Shown here: positions 17,270 to 25,525 of the stretch, in pieces
How the letters are laid out: each line of letters opens with the position of its first letter
Position numbering within the stretch: position 1 is the first letter of the stretch
Assembly (NCBI RefSeq): GCF_013141725.1
Contig: NZ_WHNZ01000012.1
Location: 124,001-188,000 of the forward strand
DNA: 64,000 bases
Direction: 5' to 3'
Source of the DNA: Paenibacillus planticolens
GTDB lineage: Bacteria; Bacillota; Bacilli; Paenibacillales; NBRC-103111
The notes under the pieces: model-generated
What the model was told of the DNA's origin: nothing
The model's input: the letters and a program-made list of their open reading frames with translations, nothing else
Database searches by the model: none
Translations under genes and position numbers: made by a program

Positions 17270-19846
17270 TTACTGCTGCTTGGGAGCATTGGTCTGGCTC
17301 TCATTCTGATTGCCATCCTTCGGTTTATCAACCGGTCCATCTGCCGGCTTATTATTGGTCGGCGTCGGCGTCGGGCTTGGCAGCGTGCTAGGACTCGTAT
17401 TCGGCTCCGGTTTGCCGGTATTGCCCGGCGATGGCGTCGGCGTAGGCTTCGTACCTGGAGACTGCGTCGGGTTCAACGTATCCTTCCCATTGCCGCCTGG
17501 CGGAGGAGTTGGCGACACGCCCGGCGATGGTGTCGGTTTCATTCCTTCCGGAAGTGTTTCATCCTTCGGAATTTCCACAGCTGCTACATTCGACTTGGCA
17601 CCTTCTACATTCGTGTCTACGCTGAACGGAACCACATAATATTGATACGCTTCCCCGCTGTATACCGACGAATCATTCACGGATGGCACAGGCGATTGCG
17701 TCAGCAGCTTGGCATCCGTCTCCTTGGAGCCTTTGCGGTATACATTATAATTTGTCTTATTGTCGCCAAGCGCTGTCCATGTTAGTTTAACAGATTTCTT
17801 ATCGATCTCATACACGGCCGTAAGATCCGTAATACCGGTTGGTGTTTCGGTTGGCGTAGGCACATTGTCAGGCTTGACAAAGTTCGTGGCAGGACGGCCT
17901 TCCAGCGACTTGGACATGATCTCTTTGAAAATAGCGGCCGTGCTTCCGCTGCCGACGGTGACATAGTGCTTCGCATCAACCTTATCGAAGCCCTCCCACA
18001 CGGCTGCCGTCCATTCCGGCGTATAGCCGACGAACCAGACGTCGCGGTCATATTGCTCGATGCCTTTGATATCCAAACCTGTTGAACCTGTTTTACCTGC
18101 GACAGGACGATTGAATTTCGCCTTGGTACCCGTACCGCCCGGCTCTACAACACCTTGAAGAAGAAGCGTCATATAATAAGCCGTTTTCGGCTGAATCACT
18201 TGTTTCTTCTCCGGCTTATAAGCGGCGATTTCTTTCCCCTGCGCGTCCGTAATGCGAAGGATGGCATGAGTTTTATTCATAACCCCTTGGTTCGCGAAGG
18301 CTGAATAAGCAGTCGCCATTTGCAGAGGGGAAACGCCATCCGTAAGACCGCCAAGAGCGATAGCCAAGTTTCTGTCTTTCTGCGGATTCAGCTGGATGCC
18401 CAGCTTTTTGGCAAACTCGATGCCGGTAGTCACGTTGATTTTCTCGAGCAACCAAACTGGAGCCAGGTTGTATGACTTTTTCACCGCTTCAAGCATCGTG
18501 ACTTGCCCATGCGTTATACGGTCATAGTTGCGTGGAGAATAGGTCCCATTCCCGAATGTGGTTTGCGAATCATCCATCATCGAGTACGGCGTGTAATCCC
18601 CGCTCTCCAATGCGGGACCGTATGCGGCGATCGGCTTGAAGGACGAGCCTGGCTGCCTTTTGGAATAAATACGGCTGAATCCTCGCGATTTGTAATCCCT
18701 GCCGCCGATCATCGCCATCAAACCGCCTGTTTTATTATCGACAATGACCATGGCGCTTTGAATTTTCTGACCGTCGGTAGCATCTTTCTGGAAAAAGGTC
18801 GGATTCGCGTACGTATCCTCCATAATTTTTTGAGCTTTCGGATCCATTGTTGTATAGATGCGGTAACCCTTCGTCAACAATTCATCCTCGTCAATACCGT
18901 ACATGTCTTCCGCTTCATTCATAACATAATCCACATAGCTGGCATAATCTTTCGTGTTTTGAGCAGACGCTGTCGGCGGTACGTAATCCACAGCGGCAGC
19001 TTCTGCGCGCTCGGCTTCCGTAATATAGCCTTGATCCGCCATCAATTTGAGGACGACAGCCCGGCGTTCTTTGGACAGATCCGGATTCGCTAACGGCGAA
19101 TATCTCGATGGCGCTTTGGGCAAAGCAGCGAGGGTCGCCATTTCCCAGACCTTCAAATCATTTAAATTAGATTTGCCGAAGTATACTTTGGCAGCCGCTT
19201 TGATACCATACGCGTTGCTTCCAAAGAAAATACGATTCAAGTAGCGTTCTAGAATTTCATCTTTGGTGTATTTTTCATCCAGCGCAAAAGCGATGGACAT
19301 CTCCGTTCCTTTGCGGAAGGCGGTTTTCTCAGAGCTGAGGAACACGTTTTTGGCCAACTGCTGGGTAATGGTGCTTCCGCCCTCAACGGCGCTCATATGA
19401 ATAACGTCTTTGACGAGCGCCCGGCCAATCGACCAGAAGTCGACGCCGGAATGCTGCTCGAACCGGCGATCTTCGGTCGCAATAAACGCCTGCTTCAAGC
19501 GCTCGGGAACGTCTTTGATACTCACGCTTTCGCGGTTCTCGCCTTTATAAATTTTGGCAATTTCCTTTGCCTGCTTATCCTTGCCTTCTTCCTGCGCATA
19601 AATGAGTGTCGATTCGGTCGTCGTCTCGATTTTATCGATGTTCGTTTCCAGAATCTTAAATCCGTTCATAATAACGACAATATAGATAGCCATTGCACAG
19701 ATGAATGCCAAAATCGTTGCTATAATAGAACCCAAAATTAATTTGCGGAAACTAAACTTCTTCTTTTTAGAGCCTTTCTTATTGCCTTGCGGTTTCGTCT
19801 TGGCATTCGTAGTTGACTGTTTGTTCGTAGGTTTCTCCAAATCCAC
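17270..19846 (-). CDS. Class A penicillin-binding protein (PBP1A type)
   Basis: 858 residues. A basic cytoplasmic start and one membrane segment (about 32-56) precede the GT51 glycosyltransferase domain with ATEDRRFEQHSG, the catalytic-Glu region and EGGSTITQQLAKN. The transpeptidase domain has SSFK (nucleophile Ser in PGSSFKP), SYN and KTGST. A fibronectin-III-like domain (about 680-770) and a tail of Pro/Thr/Ser/Gly repeats with acidic end finish the protein; such tails are common in Paenibacillus PBPs. It polymerises and crosslinks peptidoglycan. GTG 19846 or the TTG six bases later (better spaced from AGGGAG) starts it. Confidence 0.95.
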   Translation of the reverse strand: MDLEKPTNKQSTTNAKTKPQGNKKGSKKKKFSFRKLILGSIIATILAFICAMAIYIVVIMNGFKILETNIDKIETTTESTLIYAQEEGKDKQAKEIAKIYKGENRESVSIKDVPERLKQAFIATEDRRFEQHSGVDFWSIGRALVKDVIHMSAVEGGSTITQQLAKNVFLSSEKTAFRKGTEMSIAFALDEKYTKDEILERYLNRIFFGSNAYGIKAAAKVYFGKSNLNDLKVWEMATLAALPKAPSRYSPLANPDLSKERRAVVLKLMADQGYITEAERAEAAAVDYVPPTASAQNTKDYASYVDYVMNEAEDMYGIDEDELLTKGYRIYTTMDPKAQKIMEDTYANPTFFQKDATDGQKIQSAMVIVDNKTGGLMAMIGGRDYKSRGFSRIYSKRQPGSSFKPIAAYGPALESGDYTPYSMMDDSQTTFGNGTYSPRNYDRITHGQVTMLEAVKKSYNLAPVWLLEKINVTTGIEFAKKLGIQLNPQKDRNLAIALGGLTDGVSPLQMATAYSAFANQGVMNKTHAILRITDAQGKEIAAYKPEKKQVIQPKTAYYMTLLLQGVVEPGGTGTKAKFNRPVAGKTGSTGLDIKGIEQYDRDVWFVGYTPEWTAAVWEGFDKVDAKHYVTVGSGSTAAIFKEIMSKSLEGRPATNFVKPDNVPTPTETPTGITDLTAVYEIDKKSVKLTWTALGDNKTNYNVYRKGSKETDAKLLTQSPVPSVNDSSVYSGEAYQYYVVPFSVDTNVEGAKSNVAAVEIPKDETLPEGMKPTPSPGVSPTPPPGGNGKDTLNPTQSPGTKPTPTPSPGNTGKPEPNTSPSTLPSPTPTPTNNKPADGPVDKPKDGNQNESQTNAPKQQ

Positions 19847-19884
19847 CGACTCCCTCGTTGTACATTTCTTTATCTATTTACCAA

Positions 19885-19911
19885 CAAAAGAACAACCTTA
19901 TACAAGGTTGC
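19885..19911 (-). terminator. Terminator of hfq
   Basis: Minus strand GCAACCTT ... AAGGTTGT followed by TTCTTTTG, between hfq and the PBP gene. Confidence 0.75.
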
Positions 19912-19983
19912 TCCCACAAGTTTATATTCGGTTAGACGGTTCAGTCCATTAAAAAGTTGCAAAACCAAAGAAGTAAAGGAATA

Positions 19984-20223
19984 TTATTCCGTAGCTTCCG
20001 TAGCAGCCATTAGGGAAACGGCACGTTGCGGCGTGAAGGTGGAAATGGCATGCTTGTACACCATTTGTTGACGGCCTTCGCTGTCAATGATGATTGTGAA
20101 ATTGTCAAAAGCGCGGATCAGCCCTCTGATTTGGAACCCATTCGTTAGATAGACGGTTACGGGAATACTTTCTTTGCGAAGTTGATTTAAAAAATTGTCC
20201 TGAATATTGATGGATCGGTTCAT
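19984..20223 (-). CDS. hfq: RNA chaperone Hfq
   Basis: 79 residues. The Sm1 motif (about 9-50) includes [32 protein letters not shown], and the Sm2 motif is [11 protein letters not shown]. It forms hexameric rings that bind A- and U-rich RNA. AAGGGGG lies 9 bases before ATG. It follows miaA as in many bacteria; a short alanine-rich tail ends it. Confidence 0.97.
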   Translation of the reverse strand: MNRSINIQDNFLNQLRKESIPVTVYLTNGFQIRGLIRAFDNFTIIIDSEGRQQMVYKHAISTFTPQRAVSLMAATEATE

Positions 20224-20289
20224 CAGTAGGTCCCCCTTAATGGAATGAAACTATCGCCAGACGGCGCTATTTTCTAGTGGTCATATTAG

Positions 20290-21258
20290 TTAAGTATATT
20301 CAATTTTATGTACAAACTTTCCTGCTAGTATATCACTAATCTTCGAGAAATGGGCAGAAAAATTTGCCGGCTCCGTCACATCCACCCATTGGATATCATT
20401 CATATGCCGGAACCAGGACAGCTGGCGCTTGGCATAACGGCGTGTATCCCGCTTAAGCAGCGTAACAGCCTCCTCCAGGGTTAGCTCGCCTTCCAGATAG
20501 CTGACGATTTCTTTGTAGCCGAGAGCCTGCATGGAAATAGCCTGCTTCGGACAACCCGTATCCAGAATCGATTGAACCTCTTCCACGAGTCCCTCTTGCA
20601 TCATTGCGTCGATCCGTTCCTCAATACGCTTATATAAGAGAGCGCGGTCCATTGTCAATCCAATGATACATAGTTCGTAAGGAGATTCTTTTTTCTGGGC
20701 GGCCAAATGCGATGTCATCGTCTCACCGGAGACATGATAAATTTCCATAGCCCGGATGACCCGTCTGCGGTCATTGGCATGAAGCCGGTCTGCGCTTTCC
20801 GGATCAATCTCGCGCAGCTTCAGGTGCAGGGCTTCGTCGCCATATGCTGTGGCGTATGCCTCCTGCTCGAGGCGGAACGCCTCATCCATGCTGACTTCCG
20901 TAAATTGGTAATTGTAGCATACGGACTCAATATAAAGCCCTGTACCTCCTACGATAAAAGGAAGCTTTCCACGCGAGTGGATATCAAGAATTAATTGTTT
21001 TACCCGCTCTTGAAATTCCGCTGCAGAAAAAGGATAGGAGGGATCATGAATATCGATTAAATGATGTGGAACTAGAAGCTGTTCGGCTTCGCTCGCTTTA
21101 GCTGTTCCAATATCCATTCCCCGGTACACCTGCATGGAATCTCCGGAAATAATTTCGCACCCGAACTTCTGTGCGATTTCTAAACTAAGCTTGGTCTTGC
21201 CAACTGCCGTGGGACCAAGAAGCACGAGTAATTTCGGCTTGGCTGATGGGGCTAACAC
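20290..21258 (-). CDS. miaA: tRNA dimethylallyltransferase MiaA
   Basis: 322 residues. P-loop GPTAVGKT near residue 15, the DSMQVYRGMDIGTAK tRNA/DMAPP stretch, PHHLID, FIVGGTGLY and the DNDRRR-like ANDRRRVIRAMEIYH motif. It adds a dimethylallyl group to A37 of tRNAs reading U-initial codons. It starts at GTG 21258 and overlaps the preceding methyltransferase stop by 7 bases, indicating translational coupling. Confidence 0.97.
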   Translation of the reverse strand: MLAPSAKPKLLVLLGPTAVGKTKLSLEIAQKFGCEIISGDSMQVYRGMDIGTAKASEAEQLLVPHHLIDIHDPSYPFSAAEFQERVKQLILDIHSRGKLPFIVGGTGLYIESVCYNYQFTEVSMDEAFRLEQEAYATAYGDEALHLKLREIDPESADRLHANDRRRVIRAMEIYHVSGETMTSHLAAQKKESPYELCIIGLTMDRALLYKRIEERIDAMMQEGLVEEVQSILDTGCPKQAISMQALGYKEIVSYLEGELTLEEAVTLLKRDTRRYAKRQLSWFRHMNDIQWVDVTEPANFSAHFSKISDILAGKFVHKIEYT

Positions 21259-22028
21259 AGTCGAATCACTCCATACGTTGTTTTGGTCGTCGATCGTAAT
21301 ACGTGCTCAAATCCGAGACGGGCAAATTCACTGCTGTCGCGATTTTCTTTGAGCACAATGCTTTTGCGTGCAACACGCTTGGCCTCCTCGATAGAAGCCA
21401 AAGAGACAGCCTCATCGTTCGCATTCCTTCGGAGATGAGAAATCGCTTGCGATTCTTCAATCGGACTGCGAAACATCGGGTCAAAATAAACAACATCGAC
21501 ACTTTGAGAAGCTAATTGCTTCAAGTAAGCAAGATGATGAAGCTTTCTGACCGCAATGCGCCTCATGGCCTCATTGAGCTCCGCCACCTCCGATTCGTAG
21601 AGGGCTAAGCCTTCTTGAATCAGCATGGCCGGAATTTCTTCGCTTTCTATGGCAGTGACACTTCCCTGCGCGCCGACTGCGAAGGAGAACACGATCGAAT
21701 CTGACGCTAAGCCTGCTGTGCAATCCACGATGACATCGCTAAGAGCCGCACCGGAAGCTTCAATCAGTAAGTCCGATTCGCCTCTGAGCATACGTTTCAC
21801 GCGAACGAGTGCCATGCTGGGATGGAAAAAAGCAGCAGGATGGTCATCTTCATAGTACCTGATCTCTTCTCTTGTCACAAGCAGAAGGGAATGATCCTTA
21901 TAATTTTTCCTAAGATGTTCCAAAGAATACTTCCGCCTGGGGACGACTCGACCGCCATATGCTGCGGCCAGCCGCCCTGCTTTCTCTATAATTTCACCCG
22001 ACGGGTTATACGAAGTCGTTACAATCAC
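21252..22028 (-). CDS. Class I SAM-dependent methyltransferase (RsmJ-like)
   Basis: 258 residues. A Rossmann methyltransferase core: VDCTAGLASDSIVFSFAVG is the SAM-binding motif I, TAIESE motif II, and VVYFDPMFRSP is the DPMF motif seen in DUF548/RsmJ-type rRNA methyltransferases. The substrate is probably an RNA base, but in Bacillales this branch is uncharacterised. GTG start. Tightly packed between mutL (4 bases) and miaA (overlap). Confidence 0.82.
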   Translation of the reverse strand: MIVTTSYNPSGEIIEKAGRLAAAYGGRVVPRRKYSLEHLRKNYKDHSLLLVTREEIRYYEDDHPAAFFHPSMALVRVKRMLRGESDLLIEASGAALSDVIVDCTAGLASDSIVFSFAVGAQGSVTAIESEEIPAMLIQEGLALYESEVAELNEAMRRIAVRKLHHLAYLKQLASQSVDVVYFDPMFRSPIEESQAISHLRRNANDEAVSLASIEEAKRVARKSIVLKENRDSSEFARLGFEHVLRSTTKTTYGVIRLC

Positions 22029-22032
22029 GGGA

Positions 22033-24048
22033 TTACATCACTCGCTTAAACATTTTTTCCAGTTCATAGGTCGTAAAACTGACGACAATAGGTCGTCCAT
22101 GCGGACACGTATACGGATTCCGGCAGCCGGAAAGACGATCTATGAGCGTCTCCATTTCCAGAACGCTAAGCCCTTGATTCGCTTTGATGGAAGCTTTGCA
22201 GGAACACATAATCGCTGCTTTCTCTCTCAGTTTGGCGATATCAACGGCCTTCTTCTCGCTCAGCACCCACTCGCACATTTCTTCGACGATCCCCTTCTCT
22301 TCCCCAGAAGGAAACCAATGCGGATGAGCGCGTACCAAGAACGTATTTCCGCCGAATGCTTCCATATAAACGCCGGCTTGCTCAAACAGGGACAATCTTT
22401 CTGAAAGGATCCCCGCCTCGGACGGCGTAAACTCCAGTGTAATTGGAACGAGCAATTCTTGGCTTGCCTCAGCAGGATTGCCAAAACGCTCGTAATAATA
22501 TTCATAATTGATTCGCTCATGTGCGGCATGCTGGTCAATCAAATATAGACCTTCCTCGTTCTGTGCAATCAAGTAGGTCCCGTGCATTTGACCGATGGGA
22601 TCTAATCTTGGAAAAGCAGGCAGCTTAGGCGCGTCGCTATCCTGATTGGAAGGCAGCAAATCCATGAAAGCTTCGTTCGTACGGCGCTGCTGCTGAATCG
22701 AAACCTGTCTCGGGTTGGCCGCAGGAGGCGAATACGTGTTATTCGATGGTATTGAAGAACGAGTAGAGTAGGATGACCCCGTACTAGGCGAACTCTTCGG
22801 AATCTGGGCAGAAGGCGACCAGGATTTAGGCTCTGCCATCCTTGCCGCCGGCTCAAAGTCCGGCTTCTGCTCCGGTTTGTAGGATGTAAAGCTTTCCTTG
22901 ATTTGAACCCGTAAAGCATCCGGTTCTTCCGAGATCTCCGGTGCTTTCGCAGCGATAGATGGCGTTCCTGTTACGGGTTCAATCGTACGCGTAAGGTCAA
23001 GCTGCTCCTGTACATAAGCCCCTTTCGGAGCTGACGGCTTAGTCCCCGTCGGTATCAAGACTTGCCGGCCAAACAACCGTTTAATCTCCGACTCAATCAA
23101 CGCTGTCAGTTCCGCTTCCTTGCTGAAGCGGACTTCAAGCTTGGATGGATGCACGTTCACATCCACCAGAGAAGGGTCCATCCCGATTTGCAGCACGGCA
23201 ACCGGGAAGCGGTTGATCGGCAGCAGGGTATGGTATCCCTGCAGCAGAGCTTGATTCAACGCGAAATTGCGGACGTATCTGCCATTGACAATGGTCGAGA
23301 TGCCGCCACGGTTCGCGCGCGTCATTTCGGGCTTCGCCACGAAGCCCGAGATGGTGTAATCCAAGCTGTCCACTTGGATAGGCAGCATTTGCTTGCCGAT
23401 GGCCGTGCCATAGATACCGGCTATTACCTGCAGCAAGTCGCCGTTGCCCAGCGTTTGCAGCAGCATGTTGCCGTTATGCTTGAGCGAAAAGGCAATGCCG
23501 GGGTGAGCCAGAGCTAGCCGGTACATATAATCCGAGATATGCCCCAGCTCTGTTTGGATTGTTTTCATGTATTTGAGACGCGCCGGCGTGTTATAAAACA
23601 AATCCCTTACCGTCACTTCGGTCCCCCGTGAAGCCGCTGTTTCTTCAACGGTGCGGATCGTGCCGCCTTCGATGGAGATTTTCCGTCCAAGACCGTCATT
23701 AGATGAGCTTGTGACACACTCCAGGCGGGATACCGACGCTATACTTGGCAGCGCCTCGCCGCGAAAGCCCAAAGTGCGGATAGAAAACAAGTCTTTGCTC
23801 GTCGCAATTTTACTTGTTGCATGCCGCTGGAAAGCTAATTCACAATCCTCCAGCGCCATTCCGGTCCCGTTATCGGCTACGCGAATCAACTGCAGTCCGC
23901 CTTCTTCGATGGTCACGTCAATCCGCGTGCTTTCTGCATCGACCGAGTTCTCAACAAGCTCTTTGACCACGGAGGAAGGGCGCTCCACCACTTCCCCTGC
24001 AGCAATCTGGTTCGCGATATGCTCGCTTAAAAGCTGGATTTTACCCAT
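22033..24048 (-). CDS. mutL: DNA mismatch repair protein MutL
   Basis: 671 residues. N-terminal GHKL ATPase: Glu in KELVENSVDAE, DNGTGM, and TLGFRGEALPSIASV. A long Pro/Ser-rich linker covers about 345-475. The C-terminal endonuclease domain has DQHAAHERINYEYY, matching DQHA(X)2E(X)4E, plus the CPHGRP zinc-site motif near the end, so this is a nicking-type MutL as in other bacteria without MutH. It works with MutS encoded 4 kb upstream. Confidence 0.97.
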   Translation of the reverse strand: MGKIQLLSEHIANQIAAGEVVERPSSVVKELVENSVDAESTRIDVTIEEGGLQLIRVADNGTGMALEDCELAFQRHATSKIATSKDLFSIRTLGFRGEALPSIASVSRLECVTSSSNDGLGRKISIEGGTIRTVEETAASRGTEVTVRDLFYNTPARLKYMKTIQTELGHISDYMYRLALAHPGIAFSLKHNGNMLLQTLGNGDLLQVIAGIYGTAIGKQMLPIQVDSLDYTISGFVAKPEMTRANRGGISTIVNGRYVRNFALNQALLQGYHTLLPINRFPVAVLQIGMDPSLVDVNVHPSKLEVRFSKEAELTALIESEIKRLFGRQVLIPTGTKPSAPKGAYVQEQLDLTRTIEPVTGTPSIAAKAPEISEEPDALRVQIKESFTSYKPEQKPDFEPAARMAEPKSWSPSAQIPKSSPSTGSSYSTRSSIPSNNTYSPPAANPRQVSIQQQRRTNEAFMDLLPSNQDSDAPKLPAFPRLDPIGQMHGTYLIAQNEEGLYLIDQHAAHERINYEYYYERFGNPAEASQELLVPITLEFTPSEAGILSERLSLFEQAGVYMEAFGGNTFLVRAHPHWFPSGEEKGIVEEMCEWVLSEKKAVDIAKLREKAAIMCSCKASIKANQGLSVLEMETLIDRLSGCRNPYTCPHGRPIVVSFTTYELEKMFKRVM

Positions 24049-24053
24049 ATTGC

Positions 24054-25493
24054 CTAGTTCCCCTTTACAGCGCGGATGGAAACATTTTCTCCCTGATCAT
24101 TCACTTGCAGCTGCGGGAAATATTGGGCGAACAGGTCTACATTGACGTAGCTCGTTCCATCCTCAATAATCAGCTTGTCTGCTTCAACCGGAATAGCGTG
24201 AGTTCCTTTGCTGTCGGAAATGTCGACCGTACGATTCGCGTCATTCCATGTAATTGTTGCCCCGACTAGTGCCGCTAACCCGCGGGAAGTCGCATAAAAT
24301 TTACCATTTTCATGGAAGCTGCCAAATCCACTACCGACTTCAACACCGTTGTACTTCACGGTGTGCTTGGAAATTTCAACTTGCACATCAGGGATGCCTG
24401 CCGTATGCAAGGCGGTAATCAATTGCGCTGCCGGGCCGTCGACTTTAATGTCAGGCATGATCCCGACTTTATTCACTTTGCGCTTGTTCGGCGTTAAATA
24501 CTCTTCAATCGTCACTTTCAACGCACTTTTGTTATCCAATTGATACAGCTGTTGGACGCTGCCTTTCCCGTATGTCTGCATGCCGATTACTTTGGCAACG
24601 TTATAATCCTGCAATGCGCCTGAGAGTACTTCCGATGCGCTCGCGCTATTTTCATTTGCCAAAATATAGACAGGAATGGGTAAAGTAGTCCCGCCTTGTA
24701 TGAGCACAGGATCATCAGTCCCATTTCGGTCTCTCGTATGAATGAGCACTCCGTCTTTAACAAAATGCTTCGCAATGTTCTGCGCCGTATCCAAAAGACC
24801 GCCAGGGTTATTGCGCAAATCTATAATCAGCGATTTCAAACCATTTGCTTGCAAAGCGGCAAGCTGGGCATCGAAATCTTCATCCGCATCACTGGAAAAA
24901 TCGGTAATTTGAATGTACCCAACCCCATTGCTAAAGCTCTTGCTGTACACTTCAGGCACGTTAACCCCATTGCGCGTGATTTCGACGGTCAATTCCTTGC
25001 CTCCGCGCTCAACCGTAACCTTAACTTTCGTGCCTGCCACGCCGATGATTTTGTTGCGCACTTCGTCAATCGAGGTCGTTGAAGCGGGAACGCCATCAAC
25101 AGCACGAACATAGTCATCCCGCTGCAAGCCTGCGATCTCGGCAGGCGAGCCGGCGAACACTTCCGATAAATACACGCCTTGATCATCAAGTCCGATACGG
25201 GCACCCATACCGACATAATTATTCTCTAAAGAGCTGGTGAACTGGCTGTATTCCTCTTGGCTAAAGAACACCGTATAAGGATCTTTCAGCCCTTCGATCA
25301 TTTGTTTAATGCTTTGACCGGCCAGCGATTCTTCCGTTACTCCGCTAACATGCAGTTTTCCAATGATTTCTCTGACTTGCATGGTTTGCAAATCTTCTTT
25401 CGCGAATGCGGCATTTACAGGCATTGCCAACATAAGAGCAGACGCGAGCGCTAGCGTGACTTTCATTGCTTTCAATTTCGGCTTGTTTTTCAT
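24054..25493 (-). CDS. S41-family C-terminal processing peptidase with copper-amine-oxidase-like C-terminal domain
   Basis: 479 residues from ATG 25493, which has AAGGAG 8 bases upstream. Signal peptide (1-28, ending NAAFA), PDZ domain (about 95-180), S41 catalytic core with DLRNNPGGLLD, catalytic Ser in ENSASASEVLSGAL and general-base Lys in GKGSVQQL. The last 90 residues (FYATSRGLAALVGATITWND...) resemble the copper-amine-oxidase N-terminal-like domain used as an envelope-binding module in Paenibacillus. Extracellular protease; substrate unknown. Its position between mutS and mutL is unusual. Confidence 0.92.
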   Translation of the reverse strand: MKNKPKLKAMKVTLALASALMLAMPVNAAFAKEDLQTMQVREIIGKLHVSGVTEESLAGQSIKQMIEGLKDPYTVFFSQEEYSQFTSSLENNYVGMGARIGLDDQGVYLSEVFAGSPAEIAGLQRDDYVRAVDGVPASTTSIDEVRNKIIGVAGTKVKVTVERGGKELTVEITRNGVNVPEVYSKSFSNGVGYIQITDFSSDADEDFDAQLAALQANGLKSLIIDLRNNPGGLLDTAQNIAKHFVKDGVLIHTRDRNGTDDPVLIQGGTTLPIPVYILANENSASASEVLSGALQDYNVAKVIGMQTYGKGSVQQLYQLDNKSALKVTIEEYLTPNKRKVNKVGIMPDIKVDGPAAQLITALHTAGIPDVQVEISKHTVKYNGVEVGSGFGSFHENGKFYATSRGLAALVGATITWNDANRTVDISDSKGTHAIPVEADKLIIEDGTSYVNVDLFAQYFPQLQVNDQGENVSIRAVKGN

Positions 25494-25525
25494 ATGCGCC
25501 TCTCCTTGGGGGATTATTATGAAAA

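Noticed and set aside
17310..17639. Gly/Val-rich open frame opposite the PBP C-terminus
   Set aside because: It mirrors the Pro/Thr repeat tail of the PBP on the other strand and has no independent support.
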